Source of the DNA: Colias croceus | Lineage: Eukaryota > Arthropoda > Insecta > Lepidoptera > Pieridae | Assembly: GCF_905220415.1 (NCBI RefSeq) | Contig: NC_059551.1 | Coordinates: 3,978,001-4,042,000, forward strand | Reading direction: 5' to 3' | DNA: 64,000 bases | In this document: positions 1 through 12,567 of the stretch, one piece after another | How positions within the stretch are numbered: the first letter of the stretch is position 1 | Layout of the letters: the number at the start of each line of letters is the position of its first letter | Made by a program: the position numbers and the translations under genes | Notes under the pieces: model-generated | The model's database searches: none | Told to the model about the DNA's origin: nothing | Seen by the model: the letters and a program-made list of their open reading frames with translations, nothing else

Positions 1-3000
1 TGATAGCGAAGACAATTACATTATAGGGTAGCTCAGTAATGGTCAAGATAAATGTTAGTTTGTGATGTGAAAATACAAGCATGATTTTAACTAGGATGGC
101 AAGATTTTTGGGTATTTATCATTAAAGACAAGGTTATTGTAGATGATTTTATCATGAGTTCAAAGAAATTGCTGATTATTATATAGATAGGTTACCTCCG
201 ACATACTTCATTGACGATCTGTGATTTAAAAATAAAATCGAATGTATTATGCTTTCAGGAGATTTAAAGTGAGTATTAGGTCCTAAAATTGGCTTTGTTA
301 AACTTCCTGCATTTCTACAAGTAAAAATTACATTCTCAGTAAAATAATCAAGTGGCAACCCTATCAGAACACCAAGCAGCCGATACATTGAACTGCCTAA
401 TTAAAACGGTGCAGGACCCAGACCCTTTATCGGTCCCGAAGATAGCGTTACTGCAAAATGACACGCGAGCGTTCGGCAACGTTCGACAAACTTCGGCGAA
501 ATCTGTAGATAATTCGAACGTAATTTATGAGGAATGCGGTCTATAATAGCACTTTCAGGTTCTATTAATAAATCTTTTGGTACCAACCCTGTTTTGTGTT
601 ATGTATTTCAGTGTTACGAATTATTATTGGTAGGTATTTGATTGTGATAACAATTAATTTCTATTCTAGAGTTTTAATGACAAAGAGTCTGTGAAACTAT
701 GAATTATTAATATCATGTATGAATTATTTCATGCAATAAACAAATAATTCAGTATACTCATTTAAATAATCAAAAAAAAATCAAGTATTTAATTTCACAC
801 AATGTTTTATCTATCATATTAAGTGTTAAGACATCGTAACATCGAGGTTAAGTAACCCAATACTTATATAAAACTTCACAAGACGTCAAACTTAAGTTGT
901 ATGTACTTGAAAATGTACTTACACTTCAATACTTTTAATACAAAACACATTTCAACATTAACACCGTTTATCTAAGTGCTCATTACTCGACTCATTAAGA
1001 GTAAAGTAAAATTATGTATAATAATATACTATGTATCTACTTTGTTATATGCTGTATTTAATCCATAGGTACTATAGGGATATTATAGTGATCACTTCAA
1101 ACAGATTATGAAAGATTTTTCTATCCCTAAATAATATTCGCGACAATTTCAAAAATTGCTAAAGGCAATTCAGTGTTCATTAGCGGATAAAATGATCAAT
1201 GAGGTAAGATAAAATTTGAGAGATATTATTACTAATGAGTAGAGTGAATTTGTCGTCATATTTTTAAAAAGAGTTGTGAGGAAAGCTCATGAAAAAATTC
1301 AAGACATTTTCTTCTTCGTTATTTGTATGATAAAAAGCTTGTAAGCACTATCTTTATAGTTTTAGCAGCGTTTCTAGCTGACTCTATGTTATATTTTCCT
1401 GTGCCCTGTAAAAAGAAGTTTGTAATATATTATCTATGCAAATAAGTATGCGTACATTAATATCCAGAACTGCAATGACATCAGACGTTTTTCTTAAAAG
1501 GTTGAACAGTTTCGATTCAGGTTTATTTGACATAGTTTTACCATCGTTTTTTCGAATTTTGTAATGTCCTCGTTGATTTCACCTTTCTATAATCATATTA
1601 TTATATCTCTTTTTTTTTATTAAAAATACTTGTTTATTATAAAAAAGCTGATAGTACTTAAGTAGTAGTTTTATAAATATTACATAAATTAAGATTTGTA
1701 ATTGAATACATCCCTTATACTCCCTACGGGTTTATAGGACTTTAACATTAACTTTATAAAACGGTAATGGTCAAATTAACGAACATGGTTTAATTGAAAA
1801 GAACTTTCAAATATGAATAGTTTTATGATATTTCTTGAGAGCGTTTGGATAAAATCTGTATAGTGAGTCGAGCTAGAAGTGGCGCGTATGAAATAATAAA
1901 TGCTCTATGTTGTATATTTTATTATTTTGTAATGTTGGTAATTGTTTGAACTTTGTATTTAAATACGTTATGTATTCTTTTGTAAGATAATAATAAACAA
2001 ATAATAATTAATTAAGTCTTGCGGCTCATAAAGTATCAGCTATTCATGAAATATTTCATGCAATCAAAAATTACACAAGACAAAATCGACTAGGCCCTAA
2101 ACCTATATCAAAAATATCATTATTTCATCATGATGAGTACAATATTATATCGTCGTCGTCCGTTTTCTGCTATGGGTACCTATATAAACCTCAAGCTTAC
2201 ACAATTGTAAATAACATAGAACACCGTTGTGAAAAATAACGAAGCTCTGGCTTTTATTCATACTACGCAATATCTATAAATTTAAAAATAACATTAGCCC
2301 AAAAAAATCAGCTCTAATCCCTAAAAAATTAACAATGTCCAATCTCTTATACCCCTAGTATATTGCACTTGGGTATTAACTCGGCAACCCGGAGAACCAG
2401 TTCTGCCTATACCGCGGACCGCCTGCGCTGCAGCTGCATAGAAACACCATAATATTGAATAGTATGGGTTTTTTTTTAATATATGATGTATGATACGTGG
2501 TGTATTTTAATTTGGCAGGGTTATGGGGGCAGTTGATAACTTTGTTTAAATTTGGCTATTGGCTGTGATGGCATTGATGATGATGATGTATGAACAAGTA
2601 CAAGAACATTTTATTTTCAAAACATTTCTTCGACTCAGTTGGTTTTATGTTCCATTCAAAACATTTTCTCATTTTATGCTATATGGATTTTCTATATGAC
2701 ATGGTAAGTTCAGGTAAATGAAGTATGTTTTATTCGAAATATATTCTGTTATAGGTATTCTATTAGGTAATATTTTATATTTCAATCATTTTGTATGCTA
2801 AGAAAAGTCTTCAAATTTTTCAGGGAATTTACAAAAGGGCTTGGAAGCAGTAGTTATTTGTAATGTATTTAAGACACAACAGGCATGGGGAATGTGAAAG
2901 TAAACAAAAATATATTTTTTTTTATATCGTTATTTCAAAATGATGGTATCCCTACACAACTTTATACACGTACGGATTAGTATTACGAATCGAGACTGGC

Positions 3001-4825
3001 TATTTTCTCGGGCTAGCCTTAATAGAGTATTGCATTTAATTATAAGCGTAATGAAATGAGATTATTTTGTACTTTGTTTCTTTGTGTTTCGTTTCAGGAT
3101 TGTGGAGAAACTTTTTATATAGATTGAAAGGTATCGATAGCAATATTTTTTTATTGAATTTTACTGATTTGATCGAGTTTAGGATATGGAAAGTTGAGAA
3201 AGAAAGAGATTACAAGCAGTTTTGAACATTTAATAGAATTTTAGGCATTAAGTACTTTGTTGTTTTAATAATATTATTTGCAGTCTCTAAAAATATACCT
3301 AACACCGTCCTAGTATACAGCAATATGTTATTTTGCGTAGAAATTATAAAATTAAGATGCCATGTCGAACTGGTAGAGAGGGTCTCAAATAATTTGGATT
3401 ATTTCTATAATATGTCAGCTTTGTTTAATATATATATTGCAATATGGTTATTGGTATGGTAAGTTATAATATATATTTCTTTAAATTGTAAGTGATGAGC
3501 CAGATCAATAGGTTAGCATTCGCATAAAAATTATATTATTTTTTTTATATAATTAATAATAGGTGATAGAGCCTTATCAAATTGCTCATAAAAATGCAGA
3601 CTTTATTATAATAAGAGAAATGGAAAAGTTACACAATAAAAACATTCGTCTTCCTAAAAAATGTTTAATTTTTTTAAAACAAGATTAATGTTTAATCTAG
3701 TAAATAATTGCTGTCCGCCTTCATATAAACGTCAGTTAAAAAGGGAAGGGTCAGTTAGTTTTTACGTCAATAGTGATAGAATCTTGTGATAGCGTTTATT
3801 TTTTATGATAGACGAGGAAAGCGAATAGGCGTCTCATATGTCAGGGTTGCCAACTCGAAAATAATCAACTATAATTGTTAAGAGTCAAAATAATCATTTT
3901 GGATTTGTCTGGATACAGCTGTTGTTTATAAAATATTATGTAATATCATTTAGATTTACTACTTTTATATGAAATATGAAAGTGTGTTTATTTTTATGTT
4001 TCATGATACCTTCGGTTTTTTTGATGCTAAATTCTGATGATATTAAATTTTAACCACAGATAGTATATGTACGTCATGTAATGAATTAATACATACTAAA
4101 AAACAGAATTTGTCATTTTCTCTGTTTACTGGCGTCCCTAGCATATCCCGGGATTAGCGACTAGTTCCTAATTTACTAAACTAACAACAAAAACTTGTTG
4201 TCAACCCTACGTGATGTTATATGATAGCATCCATAGAGTTGTCTAGTATGTATTATGCTTTATTTCTCTACTATGTAATATTTTATACACTTTATTAGCT
4301 TGTCTAACAAAAAAATATTTATAACTAGTATTTACCTTGGCTTTACTTGCATATTTAATTGTTATAATGTGAGGTTCTTTAAATTAGGTACGTTCTAGAT
4401 TATGCTTGCTTACAAATTACTTTCCAAGCTATCAACTGTCCTTTTAATAAACAAAAATATGTACTATTCGCAATCTTTATGTTCACTAAGTTAGTTACGT
4501 TTGATGATTTTTATTTCGGAATAGCCATTCCTTTAGTGACAACATTAGTACAGTGAATCGAGTCTCTACTCTATGTTGAAATATTACAAATAAGTACGTT
4601 TATTATGTTTATAATTTAAAATTAGCTGTCTGATTAGAGAATCGATGTTTTTCCATAAATTCCCTAAGCTTTGACCATACCTTACTAGCTCAGTTATTCC
4701 TAAATAACAATTAATTAGTAAGAAAAGATATCAATCTGACGTATAAAATTCAATAAACTGTGAGATGAAAAATTGACCCAAAGTAAATTTTTGTTAAAAA
4801 TCTTATATATAGCTTTCTGCTTTTT
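1..4825. other. Gene-free AT-rich DNA, 5' flank
   Basis: I see no convincing gene here. Open frames are short and have no recognisable domain. Two GC-richer patches stand out from the AT background: about 400-545, with several CG dinucleotides and a 64-codon open frame, and about 2385-2450, with a run of CG and CAGCTG-type motifs. Either could be a conserved non-coding element, but nothing in the sequence alone proves it. The rest is A/T-rich intergenic or intronic DNA. Confidence 0.5.
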
Positions 4826-5360
4826 ACCCGACTGCCAAAGAAGGAGGGTAATGTTTTTCGAGTGTATGTAAGTATGTATGTATGTCTTTTCCTTTGTGAC
4901 CACCTGTAGCCTAAACGGCTTGATGGATTTTGATGTATGAGGTATCGTTAGATTTGTCTTGATTACGGGAGTGTCATAGGATACATTTTATCCTAAAAGT
5001 CCCACGGGATAAAGACATAATAATATTTTTTCTAAATTTCCCTTTAAAAAAATATGTATGCGGTATCATTAGATTCATTTCAATCACGGGAGTAATTAAT
5101 ATAGGATACGTTTTTTCTCAAAATTCCCACGGGAACATGTTAATTCTGCGTCAACGCAAAGCAACTCATGCGTTAGCAAGCAAAAAGATATGGGAGTGGC
5201 CTGGCATGCGGCGCGCGGCGCGGTGCGGTTATGTTGCGGAGTAACATCACTCGTAATCTAAAGCCAAATGTCGTCGAAATAATTTAAAATGGTACTTACA
5301 TATACATAGTCTTCTACATCTACAACATTTTCGTTAAATAAAAACAGCTAAAAAGTTATA
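4826..5360. repeat. Dispersed lepidopteran-type repeat, unclassified
   Basis: The stretch starts with ACCCGACTGCCAAAGAAGGA and has a short GTAT microsatellite (about 4866-4886). It then has two diverged versions of a module containing 'ggtatc(g/a)ttagatt' followed by 'acggga' and 'cccacggga' (about 4930-5010 and 5055-5135). A GC-rich patch lies at about 5195-5240. The phrase ACCCGACTGC recurs at 5392, just inside the neighbouring inverted repeat, so the two may belong to one repeat family. No coding capacity is visible. The classification is uncertain; that it is a repeat is inferred from its internal duplication and resemblance to common moth repeats. Confidence 0.5.
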
Positions 5361-5939
5361 AATAAAAAAATTATTATTAAAAAAACAAAATACCCGACTG
5401 CACACTAAAAAAAGAGTAAAACAAGCCCCACAATAATATTGATCAATCAAATGCTAAAAACTAATTATGTAATACCGTTTAAACAATACCTATATTAAAA
5501 TACACTACAATATGTGTTCGTAATCGATAGTTAAATAAACAGAAACTTATTTTGAATACAAATTTACTGAATATAATTTATAAATGTTGATGGAAAGCAT
5601 CGCAGGCGGGGACCACCTTGACCGCCACCAACGAAAATTCTGCTAAATGGTGCACAACCGAAATGACTATAAATAAGCCTCTGTTGGTCCCCGCCTGCGA
5701 TGCTTTCCATCAACATTTATAAATTATATTCAGTAAATTTGTATTCAAAATAAGTTTCTGTTTATTTAACTATCGATTACGAACACATATTGTAGTGTAT
5801 TTTAATATAGGTATTGTTTAAACGGTATTACATAATTAGTTTTTAGCATTTGATTGATCAATATTATTGTGGGGCTTGTTTTACTCTTTTTTTAGTGTGC
5901 AGTCTGGTATTTTGTTTTTTTAATAATAATTTTTTTATT
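5361..5939. repeat. 579-bp inverted repeat, 255-bp arms, 69-bp loop
   Basis: The left arm (5361-5615) is the reverse complement of the right arm (5685-5939), with no gap. I saw one mismatch, near 5394/5906. Every pair I checked sums to 11300, so the register never shifts. The 69-nt centre is unpaired and includes a TATAAATA motif. An 86-codon open frame starting at 5850 lies mostly in the right arm and looks incidental. The near identity means the structure is young or maintained by gene conversion. It could be a foldback-type element or a MITE with extreme terminal repeats; no clear target duplication was found. Confidence 0.9.
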
Positions 5940-6540
5940 ACTGATAAGAAATCAGTATATCCGTCCTTGTCAGTAAACAATGGGGTATCGTCTACCACAA
6001 AAAGAATACGACAGTGGCCCTTTAGTGACGTGAGACGTATCGATAATTATTTACGATACTTTACAAACTTTGATACCTATATTCTTGAAAGAAATGTTGA
6101 GTATCTATGAAAATATATTTCTTCTCTTCTCTAATGGTCCGCTAGTAAAATTCAATTGAATGACTTCGCCACTTTAAAGTATCTACATTATATACTGATG
6201 ATTCGAATGATGATTATTTTTAAGTTAATTTATACCTACCATGATAGGTAAACTTATAGCTAATTTACTTTATAAACGTAAGAGCTACGTTTATATAGGT
6301 ACCTACATTTTTTATAACTTCGCAACTTTAATAACGTCGCACAAAGAATTAAGTTTATTATAATTTTCAAACTTATAATAAACGTTTTCTAGCTACGTTA
6401 GCTACTTACTAAGTATAACAAAATACTTATAATAAATGCAACATAAAATAAATTGACTACAATATTTTAAAACATTCTGACCATGTCATGTGACAATATT
6501 CAATATTAGTATTAGTATCACAGTATAATTAAAATTATTG
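5940..6540. other. Gene-free AT-rich DNA
   Basis: I see nothing here beyond AT-rich sequence and short chance open frames. Confidence 0.4.
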
Positions 6541-6559
6541 TAAAAACATCACCAAATCC

Positions 6560-6700
6560 TTGCAATGTCTCAAATTCAGTCAAAACTATCGACTATCGAC
6601 AAAATCTATCGATATCTGTCCATGCCTAGCGCTACTGCCACAAAAAATATTTTATCGAGCACGGGACAGAGTAAAAAAACAAATGGCCGGTAAGTCACTC
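6560..6700 (+). promoter_or_regulatory. Possible promoter and first exon with DRE site
   Basis: A perfect TATCGATA, the core of the Drosophila DREF element, sits at 6607-6614 among related TATCGA motifs. About 70 bp further on is ATGGCCG directly followed by GTAAGT (donor GT at 6690-6691). That is what a short first coding exon (Met-Ala plus one base) would look like. A GC-richer stretch follows to about 6760. I could not find a matching downstream exon, so this may instead be a non-coding RNA start, a gene whose body lies outside the window, or chance. Confidence 0.3.
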
Positions 6701-7802
6701 GAGTCGCGTGACGGGCGGGGAGAGGCGAGTTATTATTTTTTTGTCACAAGCGTCGGGTTGGACTCGCTCGCTCATTGTAACTTGTGGTTCTCAAACTTAT
6801 AAGTTTTTGAAGGGAAACTTCCTTAGGCGCATTGAGAGTAAAATTTCAAAGTCGCGTCATGGCAATGCCTTCAAGTCACGGAGTAAGGCGACGATTTTGT
6901 TATCTTTGAATCTTGCCAAAGAAGTTTCACATCTGACACGTGTGCTGGGCACACATGCCTTTTAATATTATGTAGAATTAGGTACATAATGATGAAATAC
7001 AAATGTTGTATTACTTTCGTATGGAGATAATGTAGGTATGCGTTTTAGTAATCAAAATGGATTAATATACTAATACAACTAAGGACACTGGACAACAAAT
7101 TTTAATATAATAATATATTAAATACATTTAAAAAAGGCTTTCTGAAAGAGGAAATCCTCCTCTACTATATTCTATTTCTGAGGTATTCTTTTTAGTTTTT
7201 ACTATAACTTTTGTGTTATAATTTAATGGCATTATTCATTCCTTATTGAAATTATTTTTTTTTCATCTCTTGAAGAATTACTATTTCTTAAAAAAAATAC
7301 TTTAATATTATTTTTGGAATTCAAATTACATTAACTATTTATAACTAGGTATATTAACTACCTATATTACTAAATTATACGATAAGTTTTAGAACCTTAG
7401 GCATTTTAGTAAAGGAACTCTCTTCAAATACTTGCTCTAACAAAATTATATTCAACTTTTTAAGTAAAAGTATTAGGAAAGTTACTATTAAAATTTTAAT
7501 TTTAATAGAACTTTCTTCCGTGTTACATACCTATTTTATTTATCCTTATGCAGGTAATTAAAACAATTTATTGAAACACTAATTTTAATTTGAATAAGTA
7601 GAAGGCAATAATGTTTTTGATCAAAATAATAGTCTTATCATAATAGATTTTTTTTATTAAATAGAGGTATAGAGTACATAAATAATATTATTTTTTTGTA
7701 ATATTTATTTGTTCTGAATCCGAGTATTGAAGTTTGTTCATTTGGTAATACCCAATATTTTATAATCATAAATTGTAATATAATAGCTCTACCAAGTATA
7801 AT

Positions 7803-8003
7803 CATCATCATCATCATCCCTTGCCTTATCCCATTTATTTGGGGTCGGCACAACCAACACTCTTTCTCCACATTGTTCTGTCCTTTGCAGCTTCAGGCGT
7901 CAGGCTCTTCGTCATTAGGTCTTTTTTGATGGTCTAAGTCCAGTTAGTCGGTGGATGGCCTCTTCTTATTTTTTGTTGGTTTACCGTGGTCATAAACATT
8001 ACT
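7803..8003 (-). mobile_element. Short retroelement insertion with GAT tail and 19-bp TSD
   Basis: A 201-bp segment is flanked by identical 19-bp direct repeats, TAGCTCTACCAAGTATAAT, at 7784-7802 and 8004-8022. On the minus strand it ends in a (GAT)n tail, and it contains the phrase TTATCCCATTTATTTGGGGT on the plus strand, common in insect repeats. A simple-sequence 3' tail with long target duplications fits a SINE or a 5'-truncated RTE-type retrotransposon inserted on the minus strand. The intact duplications imply a fairly recent insertion. There is no coding capacity. Confidence 0.8.
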
Positions 8004-8022
8004 TAGCTCTACCAAGTATAAT

Positions 8023-8913
8023 AAAATTAAATAATAATAATTGTATAAAATTGTTGATGATTTCATTTGTTTCTTTTTCCGTTCTAAGTTATTCATTAGT
8101 TATCTCCCACAATCTCCCATAAAAATATGACACGATACGACAAATCGCTAATAATTATGACACGACTAATCGCTTGCAAATCGCACACTAATTATAATTC
8201 TGAACTCCACTGGAAGCATTGCGCTATACAATGCTATGAGCAGCACACCGAGCTAAAAATATCTGCCATCTTGATATATTATTTTGATCAAAGAGCATGC
8301 GCGCCACGCCCCCCATGGCGACCACGCCTGGTAAGGGTGACTGGGGTGAAATAATAAGGGAGGATACAGATTGTAGATAAGGGTAATACGAATATGATGA
8401 TACTTTTATGTCTTGTAAAAATGTAGAGTGTTCGCTACGCTTATAGTAGTTCATTGTCTCTATGATCTGCATAGAGCAGATGCGATTAATACTTGATTCA
8501 GTAATTGATTTAGGTCTTAGATGCTGAATCAATTTTTTTCGGGTTTTGCAGTTATCTCTATTATGTTTTTAGAAGATGATCTTATCATGGTTGTGATGAC
8601 ATGTTGTGATGATCGAGAAAAGCTATGAAAGCTTTTGCACTTATGACGATTTGACGTCGAAGCAAATTAAACAGTAAACACAAGAATTAGCAGTAATTTC
8701 TCATAAAATAACGCGAGATCAGTAAAAGCGTGATCTTCCCATCTACTGAAAGTAGCAAAAGGATGTCCATTACTATGAAGCATATTTATTAATTACTTCT
8801 AATCTTTATACCTAGACAGCTTTCTTTCTTATTCTTGTTTACATAGATACCCACGGCGCCCGGGGAAGGAGCAGTCGTTTTGTTAAATTCCTACTGAATA
8901 AAACTTTAATCCA
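8023..8913. other. Gene-free DNA with a GC-rich patch
   Basis: No gene is recognised. A GC-richer patch at about 8285-8345 contains GATCAAAGAG (a TCF-like core) next to GCATGCGCGC, and two overlapping antiparallel open frames that look incidental. A regulatory role is possible but unproven. Confidence 0.35.
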
Positions 8914-9094
8914 TATACTAATATTATAAATGCGAAAGTAACTCTGTCTGTCTGTCTGTTACTCAATCACGCCTAAACTACTGAACCAATTTGCAAGAAA
9001 TTTTGTATGGAGATATTTTGATACCCGAGAAAGGACATAGGCTACCTTTTATTGCGAAATATGTACCACGGGCGAAGCCGGGGCGGACCTCTAG
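8914..9094 (+). mobile_element. Helitron-like non-autonomous element, copy A
   Basis: It opens with 'atactaatattataaatgcg', continues with (CTGT)n, and closes with a GC-rich hairpin region 'gggcgaagccggggcgg' followed by CTAG. The fixed 5' start, the 3' hairpin and the terminal CTAG match short non-autonomous Helitrons, the Lep1-type repeats of Lepidoptera. Related copies lie at 19913, 22606 and 31306. Confidence 0.7.
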
Positions 9095-12000
9095 TATTTC
9101 ATAAATCTTTAAAAATAACGTAAAGTACATAAGTCAAGTCACAAACTCAACCATCTCACATGACAAACGTACTTAACAGTTATCAAATCATCTCAACCAG
9201 TTAATGACGGAATTATCTTTACAATAAGCAGATTAACTGCGTCATAGCAATATATCCGATAAACGTATCACGGATAGCGTTTATCACGACTATTTGCCAT
9301 CACATTTGTAGGGCGATGCTTCTTAATCAGATTCATTACGGGCCCAATCAACAAACATTGGTCGGTGTTTGTATTGCGCGTTATTGCGTTGGGAATCAAT
9401 TGGTTTCGGTAACTTGCTTGGTTGATTAATGTTTATACTGATTTTGTTAATTATGTCAAGCGTTAGTTTGATTACAGAATCGTTGTCTAATTAGAAAAAG
9501 CTGTCTTATTGTCTGATTTAAACTCACACTCATAGGATAGGTACCATCTCGAGTAAATCAATATAAATTAGTCTCAGATTTAGGTAGGTAGATCTTATTA
9601 AGCATAATATAATAATTATTTTGTAGTTGTGAAAAAAGGAGGTGAAGTTCAAGCTCCAGAAACGTACACACAAATGTCAAAAATGAACTCTTCACTGTCT
9701 AATGTATCCCATAGGCCATAGCACATAGGGCATAGACTTACATATTATAGAATATCTGGATCAAATGACGCTTAGTAGTAATTAGTACCCACCATATAAA
9801 GATTATGACTTCACCTAAGAAAACAGACTAAATCAAAACAATGAACAAATTACCAAGCTAGAAAACAACGCGCTAATCCCAAAAGAAGCAGCTCAAAATT
9901 ATTTATCACCCTACCAAGCACTTGTTATTACACTGTCCTTCAACAATTTAACGGCCAAGCGACAGTATGGCAGTGGATCTGCGGGATTTACGACTTTTCT
10001 CCGTTTAATGAAACTCGGTCGCCGCGACGCAAACACATAAAGAAACGACAAATTAGAGCGTAATGTTTACGGGGGTTGTTACTCGTGGCTGAACATTTAG
10101 GATACGGGCATTGAGGATACGGGGCTATTTCTGGAGATACCTAACTAATTTTGTTTTACAAATATATTTTTTTTTGTCTTTAATTAACTTCGTGTATTTA
10201 AAGGTATTGATTATATTGGTAGGTAGGTAATTTGACTCCTCAAGAAATAGGTATATACCATTCAAATGGTAGGTAATAACTTATAAAATAACCCTTATTA
10301 AAACGCTGGGAGCTATACTTCCCACGTCTCAGATTGAAGTAAATCGTGTTTTATTTTTATATGCTTAAACCTAATGCAGTGTAATATTTATCTACGCAAT
10401 CTTAACATTTCAGAGAACTTTTTTTCATGGAAACTCCTTTCAGAGAATTATTACATGTCATCAACATATTGTCATGGTAAACACACGTCAAAGTCAGGTG
10501 ACGTGATTTTGCCACCGAAAACGACCGTTATTTTTTAGTTTTTTGTGTAGTGCTGAAAAAAAATTAGATAAGTAGATTTGAGTTTTAGCTATGTAAACTA
10601 GACTATAATATTACGGTTGCGTGAAACGTAAAATATGCCCAGAATCTTTCGTTTATACCTTGGTAGAGTCGATTGAAATTAAGTCTATATGTGGGAAGAT
10701 ATTATCATCCCAGTGTTCTTCACTGCACACGACATTCGGAAATTCTATGTATAAAAAAATGTACCACCAAGGTGGCAGGTTAAAATTTTATTTCATTCAT
10801 TTTAACTTTTATAGCCATGTGAGTACTGATTTGTATTACGACTTTTATGGCAATAAATGGTTCTTTAATCAAAAATTGATCGTTCCAAATGCTTAAAATT
10901 GAATTTTGGTATATTTCGTAATTTTTCGATTTTCATATGTTAATGCACATGATATTGTTTTTGAAGATGTTACAATCGAAGGACAACTATGATTTTTTGT
11001 CTAAAGAATAACCTTATGTTAAGGAAGTTTTTAGCAGTACCAGCAAAACCTTGGTGGTACATTTTTTTTTCACAGGATTTTTTCGAAAAATCGACATTTT
11101 GCCGAGAAATTAAAAAAACTACAGAAAAAGTTAAAATAAAAAAATGCAGTGTAATTATTTACACAAGATGAGCCTATAGCGCGATAGGTAGGTTATTGCG
11201 CTATACCTATACCAAATTTCATTCAATTCGGTCCAGTAGTTTTCATAACAGAGTAGTTTTGTGTCAAAAACATTGAAATTCCGGATTATTTAAAAAAAAA
11301 TTCATAATTTCTAAACCATAAGTTTTCGCTTAACTAAAGTTTGTTTTAAATGATTACTCATGATGCTCTCAAGCTGAAAAAAATTTTTGGACCACTGTAA
11401 ATGGGCCACCCTGTATAAAATCCGTGTGTCTAAATAATCTTTTTTAGTTGGTAAAAGCAACTTATTTATTATTATTCATTATTTCCTGATCAGATACTTA
11501 GACATCTTAACTCAATACATTAGTATTTACCTATTGCTTTTATTTTGTTTTAGAAAAATGCCTTGTTTATGTTGAAGTCATTCATTTTTCAATTCCCGAA
11601 TTCTTCCCTTAGTAAAAGAAACTTGCATTGATGAGTTTTTTCAACTGCTTTATTAAAAAATATGATCTATATAATTTTTTACGATAATATTTAATTCACA
11701 ATTGGAGTCAGGGCAACTAGCTAGTGTTTGAAAATATTGGTGTCATACTAGGACACTGGGAGCTATAGTTCCCACCTTTCCAACCTTTTTACAAGAGAGA
11801 ACAGATGATATAAACTTCCCACCAAAAAAAAGGTTACTTCCCCCCCCACTAACCCCTCTTTTGTGTGCATTTTTGAAATCTACGACCCAAAATTACCCAG
11901 GAACGTATCTTACTTTTTTGTTAACTCCTCCACAGGCTCGCGTTTGAATAAGGGATAATATTTAGTTATGAGTAACTATTTCCATTAGAGTTAATTAGGT

Positions 12001-12558
12001 ATTTACAGTTTATACTATTGGAAGAAAATGGTTTAAGGAACAGTAAGAACGAATCTTGAAACATGGATGTAATTTTTTGTTCAGATAAATGGTTATTATT
12101 CTAATACATAAAGAAGCAATAATTGTAGACAAAAATATAATAAGAAATACAAATCTGAAAAAAGCGACATCTATACTTCAAACTTAAAATAATTGTGATG
12201 AACATAATATCTTTTGGTACGAAATTCATCAATAAAAGTTAACAAAATAATATATAGATGGCGCTTATTCACATTATACTTCCACGCCATCTATCGACAT
12301 TACAGAAATACTAGACCGACGCAATCAATACTTGTATATCCTCGTTCACCACTCGTAGTATAGATGGCAGTGTAATCGATTATTAGCTTTAAGTATAAAT
12401 TTATATATTTTTTCTATTTTTTTTATCTTATAATATAGTCCAATCTAATATAATATAAAAAAAATATCTCTATTTTAATTTTAGAATCAAAATATATTTG
12501 GTGCAACTAAATAGTAAGTAAAGTTGTGAGTTTAAGCGCCATGTAGAATAAATTGAAA
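9095..12558. other. Gene-free region with TE-like fragments
   Basis: No gene is recognised. About 9950-10140 is a GC-richer block with TTTACGAC and a repeated GAGGATACGGG phrase, possibly a conserved non-coding element. About 10600-11420 looks like degenerate repeat DNA. A 'aaaatgtaccaccaagg' phrase near 10757 recurs inverted near 11050, and the block closes with 'gggccaccctgtat'. The phrase TGGGAGCTATA-TTCCCAC occurs at about 10306 and 11757. Open frames at 10621-10896 and 10989-11171 have no recognisable domain. AGATGGCG motifs cluster at 12254-12370. Confidence 0.4.
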
Positions 12559-12567
12559 GTGTCTAGT

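Noticed and set aside
5850..6110. 86-codon ORF starting in the inverted repeat
   Set aside because: Mostly AT-rich arm sequence, with a low-complexity Phe/Asn-rich product and no domain.
6560..6965. Two overlapping ORFs after the DRE-like promoter
   Set aside because: No domain. The first reads straight through a strong splice donor, so it is unlikely to be the real product.
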